Shown: piece by piece, positions 43,020 through 54,914 of the stretch | Layout: the number at the start of each line of letters is the position of its first letter | Position numbering within the stretch: position 1 is the stretch's first letter | Assembly (NCBI RefSeq): GCF_001659605.2 | Contig: NC_035176.2 | Coordinates: 21,329,890-21,393,889, forward strand | Source: Manihot esculenta | Lineage: Eukaryota; Streptophyta; Magnoliopsida; Malpighiales; Euphorbiaceae | Length of the DNA: 64,000 bases | Reading direction: 5' to 3' | Notes under the pieces: generated by a model | Database searches by the model: none | What the model saw: only the letters and a program-made list of their open reading frames with translations | Told to the model about the DNA's origin: nothing | Made by a program: the position numbers and the translations under genes

Positions 43020-45181
43020 TGTAACGACCCGAAAATCGGACCGCTACCGGCGCTAGGATCCAGATCGGCTTAAGGCCGTCGGGACCCGTAGCAAGCCTGA
43101 CATACAACCTGTAAACCTGTGTAATCCCATACATGATCATACAAATACATAAACATGTAAAGTTTTTCTTCCATAAATCAAGCTTAACCTGTGCATGCAC
43201 ACTAACATAACCATAAACCTCACACTGGAGCCCTCATCACATGCTCCAATGGGTTATCAATAACATACATTAAGCTTGATTACTCATCTCATCAATAATA
43301 ATAGTGATCATGCATTAAAGGGATAGCATATACATAGGGTCAAGCACAACCTCTAATCCTCAATATCATTTTACATATCATGACTACATAGAACATTACA
43401 TTACAATTTCATCATGTCCACAACTTCTAACTATTACATGAAAACAGACTTTACTCCTGTCGACCTCCTGGTCTACCCTGTACCTGCAAACCTGGGGGAT
43501 AAGGGGAAAGGGGTGAGCTACAAGAGCCCAGTGAGCAGAATAATAAAAACAATTAAAACACATGCTATAATGTAATGCGTCACATCACAACCATATCACA
43601 TCAAGGATGGACTTGTCACCAAGGGTCCTCTACATAGTCCAACTGTGCCAGGGGCGTAGTACAGGCCACACCGGGTCTTTCTCTTACATATCTCATAACA
43701 TACATGTCCAACTGTGATGGGAGCGTAGTGCAGGCCACACCTGGACTTTCACTTACATAGTGCCAGGGGCGTAGTGCAGGCCACACCTGGACTTCCATAT
43801 CATATCGTATCTTGTCTCATCATACCGAGGACCAATGGGTCATCCAACATCCATCCACATCAACATCAAAATATGCAATGCAACATATTCGTGAATTCTA
43901 ATGCAAGCAACCTAGGATATCACATGGCATTTATGATGCATGATTCATGCTAAAGTTTTTCATTTATTTAAAACGTAAGAGTTTATTCTACTCACCTCGG
44001 GTCTGAACCTACACAGGTGGACTCAAATGAGGGACCAAACAACTAGAACATAACTCTAAGAAATCCCCCAAAAACCCTCTAAAACACCTCAAAACATCCA
44101 TGGAAAACATGCAAAGGAAGGATGAACAGGGCACTTTCGGCGGCAGGTTCGGCGGCCGAAAGTCCCTCCAGGGCCGAAAGCCAGACAGGTTCGGCGGCAC
44201 TTTCGGCGGCCGAAAGTGCCCTCCAGAGACGAAAGTCTCTTTTCGGGGGCAGGCTTCGGCAGTCGAAAGGCTGGCCTCCCAGGCAGGTTCGGCGGCCGAA
44301 AGTCCTTCGGCTACCGAACCTGGTTTCTGCCAAAGGGTAGAAACTTGGCTCTTCATGCACATTTGCCTCCCAAAACCATCCAAACATGCATTTTCCTAAT
44401 CTACAACATATATACTCAAGCATACAAGTTCCTAGGGGCTGCAAACTATCTTAAACCCCATCTACAACACATCAAACATCCACATTGTCCAAAAACATAA
44501 CATAAACCCATAAACCTAACCATAAGCTAAACATGCATTCTACCCCATTGATCTACTTAAAACTTACTTAAAACATGCCATAAGCTCAAGATCGGCCCTT
44601 ACCTCTTGAAGATCGAGAGGTGAACGACCCTAGCTCGGAAAATGGGAGAGAGAGAGCTTCTTGAACCTCAAAGCTCCAAAACTTGCTTTATACTTGAAAA
44701 TCTTCAAAACAAAGGTGAAAACTCATAAAAATCATGAAGAATGGAAGGAAGAAACTCAAGATCGGTGAGGGATGGCGGAGAGCTCACCTTGGCCGAAAAT
44801 GGGGAGAAAAACTCGCCCGTTTTCGGCTAAGGGACCCCTTTATAGGTGGCTGGCCAGGCCACATTCGGGAGCCGAACGTGCCTCCGCAACGCATGCAAGT
44901 TCAGCGGCCGAACATGAGGTTCGGCGGCCGAACCTGGACTTCCCTCACTTATGCCTTCGGGGGCCTAAGGCTCTCCCGAAGTGCATGCATGTTCGGCGGC
45001 CGAACTTGAGTTTTCCTCCAAGGTTGTTTTCATGCAAAAACTCATTTTCCTTCTAACTTAAAAACATAAAATACCTTAAAACATTTTATAAAAACATGGT
45101 TCTACCCTTCTAGAGGTCTCCGACACCCGAGATTCCACCGGACGGTAGGAATTCCGATATCGGAGTCTAGCCGGGTATTAC
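43020..45181 (-). mobile_element. M2 3' LTR (minus)
   Basis: 2162 bp. Compared with the 5' LTR it lacks about 58 bp near 43997 (the TCTGGCTGACTCTGACAAG stretch at 51488). Repeat units with CCAGGGGCGTAGTGCAGGCC lie at 43645-43795. The palindrome cluster is at 44136-44320, further copies are at 44920-44932 and 44992-45004, and the TATA complement is at 44838-44844. Confidence 0.93.
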
Positions 45182-45290
45182 ATTCTCCCCCCCTTAAGAA
45201 CATTCGTCCCCGAATGTTCCTCAACTAGCACAAGCAAAGCATACAACATGTCATACACATAACATACATACAAAGCACATAAAACTTACT

Positions 45291-48268
45291 TTAGAAAAGG
45301 TGGGGATATTGCTGGAGCATGGACTCCCGTGTCTCCCAGGTACACTCCTCAATATTGTGGTGATTCCAAAGAACTTTCACCATCGGGATTTCCTTGTTCC
45401 TTAGCTTTCTGATCTGGGTGTCTAGGATCCGTACCGACTGCTCAACATAGGTGAGATCCTCTTGGATCTCCATATCAGGCTCACTAAGAACCTTGCCCGG
45501 ATCTGACACGAACTTTCTCAACATAGAAACATGGAAAACAGGATAGATTCTTTCCATTGAAACGGGTAAGTCTAACTTGTACGATACATTCCCAATCTTT
45601 TGCAAGATTTCAAAGGATCCGATGTATCGCGGAGCTAACTTACCTTTCTTCCCGAACCGAATCACCCCTTTCATTGGAGACACCTTGAGCAATACCAGAT
45701 CCCCCTCCTGAAACTCTACTTGTCTTCTGCGGATGTCTGCATAACTCTTCTGTTAGTCTTGATTCTTTCTCTGATTATGGGTACCACCCTGCTGGTGATC
45801 TCTACTAGCTCAGGCCCTGCCAAAGCCTTCTCCCCAACTTCCTCCCAGCAAACAGGTGATCTGCACTTCCTTCCATATAAAGCTTCATATGGAGCCATCC
45901 CGACGCTAGCATGATGGCTGTTATTGTAGGCAAACTCCACCAAGGGTAGATGCTGCCTCCAAGAACCACCAAAGTCCAGCACACACATTCTGAGCATATC
46001 CTCTATTGTCTGGATGGTCCTCCCTGACTGTCCGTCCGTCTGTGGATGGAAAGCAGTGCTAAAATCCAACCTGGTAACCATGGCATTCTGCAGACTCCGC
46101 CAAAATCTGGAGGTGAACTGGGGCCCTCTATCGGACACTATTGAAACAGGAACCCCTTGCAGCCTGACGATCTCGTCAACATACACCTGCGCCAACTTGT
46201 CCACAGAATAGCCACTCCTGACAGGGATGAAGTGAGCAGATTTGGTGAGTCTGTCCACAATCACCCATATGGAGTCCAATCTGTTGGACGTCGCCGGTAA
46301 CCCCACTACGAAGTCCATAGCTATATTTTCCCATTTCCACTCTGGAATAGGTAGCGGGTTAAGCATTCCAGCCGACTTCTGATGTTCCAGCTTCACCCTC
46401 TGACACACTTCACAGGCTGACACAAACTGTGCCACTTCTCTCTTCATAGCTGGCCACCAATAAACTTTCTTCAGATCTTGATACATTTTGGTGGCTCCGG
46501 GGTGAACGCTGTATCTTGCATTATGAGCCTCTCTCATAATGTCTCCCTTTAGCCCTATGTCATCTGGTACACACAAACGACTCCCATAGTGGAGGATCCC
46601 CTTGTTGTCGAATCTGAACTCACTATCCTTGCCTGACTGCACAGTCCTGGCAATCTTCACTAACTCTGGGTCCTCATGCTGTTTTTGAGCCACCTGCTCC
46701 AGAAACACGGGTGCCACTCTCATCTGGGCAACTAAAGCACCTGTACCAGACAACTCCAACTGTAGACCCTCATCAATGAGCTTGTAAAACTCTTTCACCA
46801 CTGGTCTCCTCTCCGCCGTGATGTGGGATAAACTGCCTAGTGATTTCCGGCTTAGGGCGTCTGCCACAACATTCGCCTTACCCAGATGATACTGAATCTT
46901 GCAATCATAATCACTCAGCAGTTCTACCCATCTTCTCTGTCTCAAGTTCAAATCTCTTTGACTCAGGATGTACTGCAGGCTCTTATGATCTATAAAGATC
47001 TCACATTTAACCCCATAGAGGTAGTGCCTCCACATCTTGAGTGCAAAGATTACTGCTGCCATTTCCAGGTCATGTGTGGGGTAATTCAACTCATGCTTCT
47101 TTAGCTGCCTAGAAGCATAAGCAATCACCCTTTCTTTCTGCATTAACACACAACCCAAACCCACTCGGGATGCATCACAGAACACTGTGAAGTCCTCATT
47201 GCTAGTTGGCAAAGCCAACACTAGTGCCGACGTTAACCTCTTCTTAAGCTCTTCAAAACTCTCTTCGCACTGGTCGGTCCACACAAACTTCTGATTCTTC
47301 CTGGTTAACCTGGTTAGAGGAGCTGCAATTTTTGAGAAGTCCTGAACGAACCTCCTGTAGTAACCTGCCAAACCCAAGAAACTTCTAATTTCTAACACTG
47401 AAGTGGGTCTAGGCCAGTTAGCCACAGCTTCTATCTTCTTGGGGTCCATCTCTATTCCATTTTCTGACACAACATGCCCCAAGAATGAAATACTCCTCAG
47501 CCAGAACTCACATTTGGAGAACTTGGCATACAAGCCATGCTCCCTCAAGGTCTGTAGAACCAACCTCAGATGATGGGCATGCTCCTCTGCATTCCTGGAA
47601 TACACCAAGATATCATCTATGAAGACAATAACGAAGTGATCCAGGTACTGGCTAAACACTCTGTTCATGAGATCCATGAATGCTGCAGGGGCGTTGGTTA
47701 ACCCGAACGGCATTACAAGGAACTCAAAATGCCCATATCTGGTCCTGAAAGCTGTCTTTGGCACATCTTCCTCTCTGATCCTCAGCTGATGATACCCGGA
47801 CCTCAGATCTATTTTGGAGAAACAACCCGCTCATGCTAGCTGGTCGAATAGATCATCGATCCTTGGCAAAGGGTACCTATTCTTGGTAGTGACTTTGTTC
47901 AACTACCTGTAGTCGATACAAAGTCTGAGGGATCCATCCTTCTTTCTCACAAACAAAACTGGAGCACCCCAGGGTGAGGTACTCGATCGGATGAAGCCCT
48001 TGTCTACCAGCTCCTGTAACTGCTCCTTCAACTCTTTTAATTCTGCTGGTGCCATCCTGTAAGGAGGGATAGAGATCGGTCGGGTTCCAGGCATCAGTTC
48101 TATCTCGAACTCTATCTCCCTAGCAGGTGGTAAACCTGGCAGCTCGTCTGGGAAGACATCTAAGAACTCTCTGACCACTGGCATCGAGGCGGGCTCTCTA
48201 ACCTGACTGCTAAGCTCTCTCACATGAGCCAAATACCCCTGACATCCCCTCCTAAGCAACCTATGACC
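45291..48268 (-). pseudogene. pol: M2 Pol: RT, RNase H, integrase, chromodomain with several breaks
   Basis: In minus-strand order: RT N-terminus ([13 protein letters not shown]), stop TAG at 47903-47905 (CAG in sisters), stop TGA at 47831-47833 (GGA in sisters), RT core with FIDD, RNase H, then integrase. The integrase keeps both Asp (MDFVVG, SDRGPQF), but the catalytic Glu is Gly (GQSGRT, codon 46022-46024). A ~10-bp deletion near 45755 shifts the frame before [13 protein letters not shown]; the tail and chromodomain ([28 protein letters not shown]) continue in another frame to the stop at 45291. It is closely similar to T1 throughout. These breaks make it inactive. Confidence 0.9.
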
Positions 48269-50266
48269 CTAAAGAGCTGATATCAGACCTCTAGGTGTAC
48301 CCCTCCTGTCTCCTCTGAAGACTACCTCTGACCCATCCGGACCTCTGAATCTGACTACCTTGTCCCTGCAGTCCAAGGTAGCACCATGGGTAGATAACCA
48401 GTCCATCCCTAAAATGACGTCAAAGTCTGTCAAATCTAGAACCACCAGGTCGGCGGACAAGCATCTTCCCTCAACAAACACAGGACTACACTGGCAGACT
48501 GACTCTGCCACTGATAGATCACACTTGGGTCCACTGACCCAGAGAGGACACTCTAACCCAGAGATCATCAACCCCAACCTCTCAACGGCTCTCGGTGCAA
48601 TAAAAGAATGAGATGCACCAGGGTCCATCAAGGCATACACATCTGAACAACCAATGACTAAGTTACCTGCCACCACGGTGTTAGATGCATCTGCCTCCTG
48701 CTGTGTCATTGTGAAGATCCGTGCTGGAGCTGATGGACCTTCACCTCTGAAACCTGCTGAAGAAGAGGCTGCCCCTCTCCCTCTACCTCTGCCACTGGCC
48801 TGAGTCGTGGCTGGAGCTGCTGGTTGCGCGACACTACCTGAAGCTGTCTGCTGGGACTGTGCCATCGGGACTGCTCTTGGACATTCTCGGGACATATGCC
48901 CCTCCTGACCACATCTGTAACAGGCTGTCATCCCAAACCGACATACTCCCTTGTGTGGCTTACCACACCTTGCACAAACTGCATTATCCGCACCAGAGCT
49001 TGAGCCACCTCCAAATCCCAGACTGGACCTGACTTTGTTCCAGAACTTGTTCTTCTTAGACTTCCTAGAGCCTCTGTCCCACTTTTTACTACCTAAAGCT
49101 GCTGCACTCAGAGAAGAAGAGCCTGGGGTCTTAAAACCAGAAGGCTGTGTCACTGACTGCTTGACTTTCCCCTCGATGATAGCACTAGCCTCCATCCTTC
49201 TAGCCATATCCAGTATGGCATGGAAGCTCTCCCTATTTGCAGACTGAATCAAGGAGGAATACCTGGAGTGAAGTTTCATGATATACCTCCTTGACTTCTT
49301 CTGATCGGTGTCAAGAGTTTGCCCTGCAAACGGCAACAGCTCCAAGAATCTGTCGGTGTACTCATCTACACTCATTTCCTCTGTCTGCCTCAACTGTTCA
49401 AACTCAATCATCTTCAATTCTCTTGAACTGTCCGGAAAAGCCCATCCTGCAAATTCATTTGCAAACTCCTCCTATGATAGGCTGTCCAACCTCGGGCTCA
49501 CATAGTTCTTGAACCACTCACGGGCCTTTTTGCATTTTAATGTGAACCCAGCCATCTGAATGGCTCTACTGTCATCCGCCCCTATCTCATCTGTAATTGT
49601 TTTGACCCTCTCCAGGTACACAAACGGGTCATCACCAGTTTCAAACTGGGGAGCACCCAGCTTCATGTAATCAGTCATCTTGACCTTGCTCCCACCAGAT
49701 GAGCTAGGCTTAGGTATATGGGTTGCTGGAACTGTGGGTTCTGCTGATGGTGGAGGAGGTGCAACATTTTCTGAGGTAGGGTTAGCTGGATTTGGATAGT
49801 AAGGTGGGGGTGGATACATTGGGTATTGTGAGTATGGTGGGTAGTAGGGTGGGTATGGCATGTGTGTGGGATAAGGGGTAAAGCTAGGGTAATCCGATGT
49901 ACCTCCCATCGAATACCCGGGATTTTGTGAGAAGTGTGGGTAATGGAGTGGCTGAACAAATCCCGAGGCCTGAGTGCCTCCTTGGGACTCTCCCATTCCC
50001 TCTTCTGACAAGCTAATTCCCAGACTGCCATCCCTCCTCTGCTCTACATCCATATCATCCCCCATGTCCTCTAACATTCCTCCCTGAACTGTTCCCCTCA
50101 CTGATCTGCTTCTACCCAGATTCAAAGACCTTTTAGGGTCTCTTACTGCTCTTTCTCTGTTAGACCTACTAGACATTGCCCTAGGCAATGTAGGAGGACG
50201 GGCGCTCATGCCCTCATCCTCAGATGGCACTCCAGTCAATCGTGCAGATCGACGAGTTCCTCTCAT
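48269..50266 (-). pseudogene. gag: M2 Gag-protease with a nonsense codon
   Basis: Starts [14 protein letters not shown] (ATG complement ends at 50266). It has the Pro/Tyr stretch and the Gag domain, with a stop TAG at 49469-49471 where sisters have TGG (SWEEFANE). Then come two intact zinc knuckles ([26 protein letters not shown]) and protease DPGASHSF with [12 protein letters not shown]. It ends at TAG 48269-48271, which is CAG in sisters, and the same frame continues into RT. No frameshift is seen in this part. Confidence 0.9.
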
Positions 50267-50494
50267 CCTGTTTTCTGAAAAACAGCACAAATCACACAAA
50301 CATTAGCATCATATGGTTCATGTGGGAACACATGAACCCGCATCACATGCATCACATAACAACCATAGCATTTCACATCATCATACAAGACAAAACTCCA
50401 TATCCTATCCTAGTGGACATGACCTTTCCTATTGTGCTTGACCTTCTATAACATCTATGAGCCCGACACTCTAGGTCCGACCCTATGAACCTAG

Positions 50495-50507
50495 GGCTCT
50501 GATACCA
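50495..50507 (-). other. Primer binding site of M2 (tRNA-Met, minus)
   Basis: GGCTCTGATACCA, three bases from the LTR end. The LTR end itself reads TATAAC instead of TGTAAC, a change in the terminal CA of the LTR. Confidence 0.9.
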
Positions 50508-50510
50508 TTC

Positions 50511-52730
50511 TATAACGACCCGAAAATTGGACCGCTACCGGCGCTAGGATTCAGATCGGCTTAAGGCCGCCGGGACCCGTAGCAAGCCTGACATACAACC
50601 TGTAAACCTGTGTAATCCCATACATGATCATACAAATACATAAACATGTAAACTTTTTCTTTCATAAATCAAGCTTAACCTGTACATGCACACTAACATA
50701 ACCATAAACCTCACACTGGAGCCCTCATCACATGCTCCAATGGGGTATCAATAACATACATTAAGCTTGATTACTCATCTCATCAATAATAATAGTGATC
50801 ATGCATTAAAGGGATACCATATACATAGGGTCAAGCACAACCTCTAATCCTCAATATCATTTTACATATCATGACTACATAGAACATTACATTACAATTT
50901 CATCATGTCCACAACTTCTAACTATTACATGAAAACAGACTTTACTCCTGTCGACCTCCTGGTCTACCCTGTACCTGCAAACCTGAGGGATAAGGGGAAA
51001 GGGGTGAGCTACAAGAGCCCAGTGAGCAGAATAATAAAAATAATTAAAACACATGCTATCATGTAATGCGTCACATCACAACCATATCACATCAAGGATG
51101 GACTTGTCACCAAGGGTCCTCTACATAGTCCAACTGTGCCAGGGGCGTAGTGCAGGCCACAACGGGTCTTTCTCTTACATATCTCATAACATACATGTCC
51201 AACTGTGCCGGGGGTGTAGTGCAGGCCACACTCGGACTTTCACTTACATAGTTCCAGGGGCGTAGTGCAGGCCACACCTGGACTTCCATATCATATCGTA
51301 TCATGTCTCATCATACCGAGGACTAATGGGTCATCCAACATCCATCCACATCAACATCAAAATATGCAATGCAACATATTCGTGAATTCTAATGCAAGCA
51401 ATCTAGGATATCACATGGCATTTATGATGCATGATTCATGCTAAAGTTTTTCATTTATTTAAAACGTAAGAGTTTATTCTACTCACCTCTGGCTGACTCT
51501 GACAAGACTGAAGCAGCTGACTCACTGCTGGGGTCCTCGGTTCCTCGGGTCCGAACCTACACAGGTGGACTCAAATGAAGGACCAAACAACTAGAACATA
51601 ACTCTAAAAACATCCCCCAAAAACCCTCTAAAACACCTCAAAACATCCATGGAAAACATGCAAAGGAAGGCTGAACAGGGCACTTTCGGCGGCAGGTTCG
51701 GCGGCCGAAAGTCCCTCCAGGGCCGAAAGCCAGACAGGTTCGGCGGCACTTTCGGCGGCCGAAAGTGCCCTCCAGAGACGAAAGTCTCTTTTCGGGGCAG
51801 GCTTCGGCAGCCGAAAGGCTGGCCTCCCAAGCAGGTTCGGCGGCCGAAAGTCCTTCGGCTGTCGAACCCGGTTTCTGCCAAAGGGTAGAAACTTGGCTCT
51901 TCATGCACATTTGCCTCCCAAAACCATCCAAACATGCATTTTCCTAATCTACAACATACATACTCAAGCATACAAGTTCCTAGGGGCTTCAAACTATCTT
52001 AAACCCCATCTACAACACATCAAACATCCACATTGTCCAAAAACATAACATAAACCCATAAACCTAACCATAAGCTAAACATGCATTCTACCCCATAGAT
52101 CTACTTAAAACTTACTTAAAACATGCCATAAGCTCAAGATCGGCCCTTACCTCTTGAAGATCGAGAGGTGAACGACCCTAGCTCGGAAAATGGGAGAGAG
52201 AGAGCTTCTTGAACCTCAAAGCTCCAAAACTTGCTTTATACTTGAAAATCTTCAAAACAAAGGTGAAAACTCATAAAAATCATGAAGAATGGAAGGAAGA
52301 AACTTAAGATCGGTGAGGGATGGCGGAGAGCTTACCTTGGCCGAAAATGGGGAGAAAAACTCGCCCGTTTTCGGCTAAGGGACCCCTTTATAGGTGGCTG
52401 GCCAGGCCACATTCGGGAGCCGAACGTACCTCCGCAACGCATGCAAGTTCGGCGGTCGAACATGAGGTTCGGCGGTCGAACCTGGACTTCCCTCACTTAT
52501 GCCTTCGGGGGCCTAAGGCTCTCCCGAAATGCATGCATGTTCGGCGGCCGAACTTGAGTTTTCCTCCAAAGTTGTTTTCATGCAAAAACTCATTTTCCTT
52601 CTAACTTAAAAACATAAAATACCTTAAAACATTTTATAAAAACATGGTTCTACCCTTCTAGAGGTCTCCGACACCCGAGATTCCACCGGACGGTAGGAAT
52701 TCTGATACCGGAGTCTAGCCGGGTATTACA
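50511..52730 (-). mobile_element. M2 5' LTR (minus)
   Basis: 2220 bp. Repeat units with CAGGGGCGTAGTGCAGGCC lie at 51135-51285. The palindrome cluster is at 51684-51860, the TATA complement at 52386-52392, and CpG-decayed palindromes TTCGGCGGTCGAA near 52448 and 52469. The end GTATTACA is at 52730. Confidence 0.93.
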
Positions 52731-52735
52731 CATAC

Positions 52736-53424
52736 CTACCCATACTCAACCATTACAACCTCTTAAAACTTCATTAAAACATAAAGGAAAGCAAAGATCT
52801 ACACTTACCTCTTGGAGATCGAGGGTTGGTGTGATCCCTAACTTGGAGATGGGAGGAAACTACTCCTTAGGTCTCCAAGCTCCCAAAACTTAGATCTAAG
52901 CTTGAAAACTCTTCAAAACAACCACGAAACTTATAAAACATGGAGGAAATGAAGAAAAACATGAAAACGGCCAAGGGAGGACAAAAACTCACCTAAGCTT
53001 GAGAATGGGGAGAAAACTCGCCCATTTCCGATCTAAGGGCTCTTTATAGGTGGCCTGGTCGAAGACCTTCGGTGGCCTAACGTGCCCCCTAAACTCATGC
53101 AGGTTCGGCGGTCGAACTTAAGGTTCGGCGGTCGAACCTTGGCTCGTTCAAACAAGGCTTTCGGAGTCCAAAAGCGCTCCTGAAACCATCCCATGTTCAA
53201 CGGCCAAACTTAACTTTCGGCGGCCGAACCTGGGACATGCCTCCTTGGTCTTTTCTTTTCAAAACTCAATTCTTTTCCATTTAAAACCATGAAATCAGTA
53301 AAAACATTTTAGAAAACACATTTTACCCCTCTAGAAGCCTCTGGCATCTTCAGAATTCCAGATTCCAACGGAGATTCCACCGGAAGGTAGGGATTCCGAT
53401 GCCGGAATCTAGTCGGGTATTACA
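52736..53424 (-). mobile_element. M1 5' LTR, initial part (minus)
   Basis: Continues 43019 after M2. Contains the TATA complement CTTTATA (53042-53048), decayed palindromes (53104-53230), and the end GTATTACA at 53424. Confidence 0.92.
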
Positions 53425-53429
53425 TCAAC

Positions 53430-54871
53430 CACCTTCGGAAGCACCTTCGGAAGCCGAAAATCAGTCATCTTCGAAAGCACCTTCGGCGGCCGAAAGTCTG
53501 GTCCAAAGCCGAAAGTCACCTATCTTCGGAAGCACCTTCGGCGGCCGAAATCTTGCTCCAGATCCGAAAGTCCAGCCTCCGAAACTAAGCTTAGGAGGCC
53601 GAAAGTCCCTCCAAACAGCCTCTTCCTTATTCAAGAAGCCAAATCTTGAGGATCACAGGTTTCCCACTTCATGCCATGCACATTCAAAATTCAAAACAAG
53701 GCTCCACCTTCCTCTTGAGTGCATGAAGAAGACTTCTTGGACACACTTGGGCAACAATTAAAAGACCAAAAAGTCCTTGCAATACACATAGAAGGCACAT
53801 ATTAGACCAAGGGCACTTTGGGCAATCTCTAAAAAGATGCATGGACACCCAAGAAACCCTAGGCAGCCTCTCAAGACATATTTAAAGTCTTTATGAAGGC
53901 AAGAAGAGGCAGATTTTCATCCACACAACTCCTCCAAGGTTCGGCCAAGGCTCTCCAAGGCTTCTCCCCTTTGTTTCTTCATCTTCTTGCTTTCTTTTCT
54001 TTTATTTTCTGTTTTGATTCAGCCATGAGTGGCTGAAACCCTAATTCTAGTTAAGGATTGGTTGAAACTAAGGTTTTTTAAAGGGTTGTGAGATCTGAAC
54101 ATAAAGTGTTTGCTTTTGATTAGTTCAATATCCATGCAATTGTGAGCTTCATTCTAAGATTGCTTTGTTGTTTTGATCAAATTGGCCACTTGATTCTTGA
54201 TTGCAAAGTTAATTGATTGTTAGTTGGGATATTTGTTAGTCCGTAATTGCTGGAAATATTTTGACCTAAGAACACTTGGTGTAAAAACTAAGGAATTGTA
54301 TGATCTAGCAACATCTCATGCGTTTGAGTAGCTAAGATTGGTTCTCTCTCATTCTTTATGCAATTGACAATTGTTTTGATGCCTATGGCCCAAGGACGTT
54401 CCTTGGCAATTTGTTAATTAGTAATTGATTAGAGGACGTTCCCTAATTGATTTAATCATAAGGAGAGACATGGTGGTGAGAAGCGTCTTCCACCCCTATA
54501 ATTAATCTATTGAATGAATCAAGAAAACCTAAGTTTCAATGATCAACCCAATCAACCAAAGTGAATTCATATCTTTAACTAGACTTTTCTCTTATTGATT
54601 CCCTCTTTTATTTTAATTACTTGCTATTTTAATTGCTTTCAATAGTTGTCAGACAAATCAATCTCAAAACCCCCCTTTTTACTTTATTGCATTTTACTTT
54701 TGATTTGCTTGCCTCCAATTGTGCTTTCAGTTGATCCTCTTGATCTTGTTTGGGAAAAATAGACAGGTACTCAATTCTCTGTGGATTCGATCCTTTACCA
54801 CTATCTATAGTTGTAAGATTGTTGATAACCGTAGAGGTTATTTTTGACCGGCTTCAACAACCGCACTGTCA
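53430..54871 (+). mobile_element. A 5' LTR, second part
   Basis: 1442 bp resuming after M1 and matching 60303-61744. It opens with TTCGGAAGCACC and TTCGGCGGCCGAA units, then a TATTTAAA box (about 53878), and ends CACTGTCA at 54871. Confidence 0.93.
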
Positions 54872-54876
54872 AAAAT

Positions 54877-54890
54877 TGGCGCCGTTGCCG
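54877..54890 (+). other. Primer binding site of A (tRNA-Asp, shortened)
   Basis: TGGCGCCGTTGCCG follows five bases after the LTR. The next bases are ATTTAAC; the GGGGATTTG stretch seen in A' is missing, so the last four bases of pairing are lost. Confidence 0.85.
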
Positions 54891-54914
54891 ATTTAACTTG
54901 TTTATTTTTCTTTC

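Larger units (their letters stand above)
43020..52730 (-). mobile_element. M2: near full-length Tekay element (minus)
   Basis: Target duplication CATAC (43015-43019 and 52731-52735) in the M1 5' LTR. On the minus strand: 5' LTR (52730-50511, 2220 bp), tRNA-Met site (50507-50495), gag-pol with every domain, polypurine tract complement (45182 onward), and 3' LTR (45181-43020, 2162 bp). It is the same family as T1. Coding damage is listed in the gag and pol entries. Confidence 0.94.
20556..53424 (-). mobile_element. M1: non-autonomous Tekay element (minus), hosting A' and M2
   Basis: Flanked by target duplication TCAAC (20551-20555 and 53425-53429) in the 5' LTR of A. On the minus strand: 5' LTR (53424-52736 and 43019-41142, 2567 bp in all), tRNA-Met site (41127-41138), capsid-less gag, degraded protease and RT traces, polypurine tract complement (38918), and 3' LTR (38917-37701 and 21861-20556, 2523 bp in all). 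The internal region is only 2.2 kb. A' interrupts the 3' LTR and M2 the 5' LTR. Confidence 0.92.
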
